Shown here piece by piece: positions 62,637 through 64,000 of a stretch of 64,000 nt of DNA. The position numbers and the translations under genes are program-made. The stretch lies in contig CAZWYF010000005.1 in the NCBI GenBank assembly GCA_964637835.1, positions 1-64,000 of the forward strand, read 5' to 3'. How positions within the stretch are numbered: the first letter of the stretch is position 1; each line of letters starts with the position of its first letter. The notes under the pieces were generated by a model. That model searched no databases. It was not told where the DNA came from and saw nothing but the letters and a program-made list of their open reading frames with translations. The DNA comes from Glo-17 sp964637835 (GTDB lineage: Bacteria > Krumholzibacteriota > Krumholzibacteriia > LZORAL124-64-63).

Positions 62637-64000
62637 TCAGCGCTGATCCACCCCCGCCGTCACCGCCGCCCCCGCCGAGGTCCCCTCCGGCCTGGGCGGC
62701 GGCTCCTGCGCCACGCGCAGGTCCTCCTCGATCTCCGCCTCCCGCCGCGCGGCGGTGAAGCGGGCCAGGGTCCGGTAGACCACCGGCACCAGGATCAGGG
62801 TCAGGAAGGTGGAGAAGAGCACGCCGCCCACCACGGCGATGCCCAGCGGTCGCCGCGATTCGGCGCCGGCGCCGAAGCCGATGGCGATGGGCAGGATGCC
62901 GAACACCGTGGACAGGCTGGTCATCAGGATGGGCCGCAGGCGGATCACCGCGGCCTCGATCACGGCCTCGCCCACCTCCTTGCCCCGGGCGCGGAGCTGG
63001 TTGGCGAACTCCACGATCAGGATGGCGTTCTTGGCCACCAGGCCCACCAGCATCACCAGGCCGATCTGCGAGAAGATGTTCAGGCTCTGGCCCAGGAAGA
63101 AGAGCGAGACGATGGCGCCCACCACCGCCAGCGGCACCGACAGCAGGATGGTCAACGGGTGGACGAAGCTCTCGAACTGCGCGGCGAGCACCAGGAAGAT
63201 GAACACCACCGCCAGGCCGAACATGAAGGTGAGGCTGCCGCTGCTCTGGCGGAATTCCAGGGACTGGCCGGCCACCTCGGTGCGCACGCCCTCGGGCAGG
63301 GCGCGGGCGGCGATGGCGTCGAGGTCGTCCAGGGCCTGGCCCAGGTCGGCGCCCGGGGTCAGGTTGGCGGTGATGGTGGCCGACCGCACGCGATTGAAGT
63401 GGTTCAGCTCCTTGGGGGCCACGGTCTCGGTCACCGAGACCACGTTGGCCAGCTGCACCAGGCCGGCGGTGCCCCGCAGGTAGAGATTGCGGACCACGTC
63501 GGGCCGGGCGCGGTCGGCGGGGCGCACCTGGGTGATGACGTCGTACTTCTTGTTGCCGCGGGTGAACTGGCTGGCGACGCGGCCGCCCAGGAAGGTCTCC
63601 AGCGTGGTGCCGATGTCGGTGACCGAGACGCCCAGCTGGGCCGCCCGCTCGCGGTCGATGCGGATCTCCAGCTGGGGCTTGTTCAGGCGCAGGTCCGAGT
63701 CCAGGTTCACCAGGTAGCCCAGCTCGCTGGCCTCGGCCATGAAGGCCTGCACGGCCTGGCCCAGGGTCTGGTAGTCGTCGCCCTGCAGGACGTACTCCAC
63801 CGGCGAGGTGCTGCCGCGTCCGCCCAGGCTGGGCGGGTTGATCACGAAGGCCAGCACGCCGGGGATGCCCATCAGCTGCGGGAAGACCGCCTGGACGATC
63901 TCCTGCTGGCTGCGGTCGCGCTCGTCGCGCGGGGCCAGGCGCAGGAAGAGGAAGCCGTTGGTCACGCGGCCGGGGCCGCCGAAGCCCAGGCCGGTGGCCG
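62637..64000 (-). CDS. RND efflux pump inner-membrane subunit (C-terminal part; runs off the window)
   Basis: The C-terminal ~455 residues of an AcrB/HAE1-type proton-driven exporter; the start lies beyond 64000. The porter domain shows LNKPQLEIRIDRERAAQLGVSVTDIGTTLETFLGGRVASQF. The membrane part shows AQFESFVHPLTILLSVPLAVVGA, IGLVMLVGLVAKNAILIVEFAN, RLRPILMTSLSTVFGILPIA and PLGIAVVGGVLFSTFLTLILVPVVY, the final RND helices. The Pro/Ala-rich tail ends at TGA 62637. It would act with a periplasmic adaptor and an outer-membrane channel expected upstream on this strand, outside the window. Confidence 0.95.
   Translation of the reverse strand, partial: ATGLGFGGPGRVTNGFLFLRLAPRDERDRSQQEIVQAVFPQLMGIPGVLAFVINPPSLGGRGSTSPVEYVLQGDDYQTLGQAVQAFMAEASELGYLVNLDSDLRLNKPQLEIRIDRERAAQLGVSVTDIGTTLETFLGGRVASQFTRGNKKYDVITQVRPADRARPDVVRNLYLRGTAGLVQLANVVSVTETVAPKELNHFNRVRSATITANLTPGADLGQALDDLDAIAARALPEGVRTEVAGQSLEFRQSSGSLTFMFGLAVVFIFLVLAAQFESFVHPLTILLSVPLAVVGAIVSLFFLGQSLNIFSQIGLVMLVGLVAKNAILIVEFANQLRARGKEVGEAVIEAAVIRLRPILMTSLSTVFGILPIAIGFGAGAESRRPLGIAVVGGVLFSTFLTLILVPVVYRTLARFTAARREAEIEEDLRVAQEPPPRPEGTSAGAAVTAGVDQR

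Overview
The window is high-GC (roughly 70% by eye) bacterial chromosome. It comes from a scaffolded assembly: there are four runs of exactly 100 N (4373-4472, 6006-6105, 9796-9895, 20406-20505). The organism looks like a Gram-negative diderm: there are lipobox proteins, an RND efflux pump and many secreted proteins. Three secreted proteins end in an Ig-like FlgD/sorting-type domain with the PNPFNP motif. That domain, together with TPR-Ser/Thr kinases, beta-propeller secreted proteins and short cytochrome bd, suggests an uncultured high-GC lineage of the FCB neighbourhood (Eisenbacteria/Krumholzibacteriota-like). This placement is inference; no rRNA or tRNA gene was seen.

1-6.2 kb: proS (archaeal/eukaryotic-type prolyl-tRNA synthetase) converges on a cydAB bd-oxidase operon, followed by a minus-strand arginine deiminase and two repeat-associated assembly gaps.

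6.2-20.6 kb: the centrepiece is one tightly overlapping plus-strand superoperon, trpL-trpE-trpG-trpD-trpC-trpF-trpB-trpA-aroF-aroA-aroE-aroKB-aroQ-aroC. It encodes all seven shikimate-pathway reactions and all seven Trp functions, so it covers E4P + PEP to tryptophan. It is preceded by a near-consensus sigma70 promoter and a previously unannotated 33-residue leader peptide with four consecutive Trp codons. The leader has a self-consistent attenuator: an 11-nt sequence in the leader is duplicated in the terminator arm, and a middle segment can pair with either copy. The whole chorismate supply would therefore be governed by Trp-tRNA attenuation.

20.6-30.5 kb: a broken hypothetical gene, a SEC-C protein, a secreted S41 peptidase and a formimidoylglutamase lie on the minus strand. 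They are followed by a LOV-PP2C blue-light phosphatase, a secreted beta-helix protein and a nitroreductase.

30.5-46.4 kb: a lipoprotein with the fold signature of cholesterol-dependent cytolysins but no Trp-rich tip, an OPT transporter with a small membrane partner, a TPR Ser/Thr kinase, a lipoprotein, a propeller gene interrupted by one in-frame TAA, a pRiA4b ORF-3-like protein, a cupin, a secreted alpha/beta hydrolase and a secreted FG-GAP propeller.

46.4-64 kb: a sigma factor/zinc-finger anti-sigma/TPR-CHAT cassette, a large secreted metzincin-type protease, a coupled pair of alkaline-phosphatase-superfamily enzymes, a STAS protein coupled to an SLC12-like transporter, an aminotransferase, and the C-terminal part of an RND efflux pump running off the window end.
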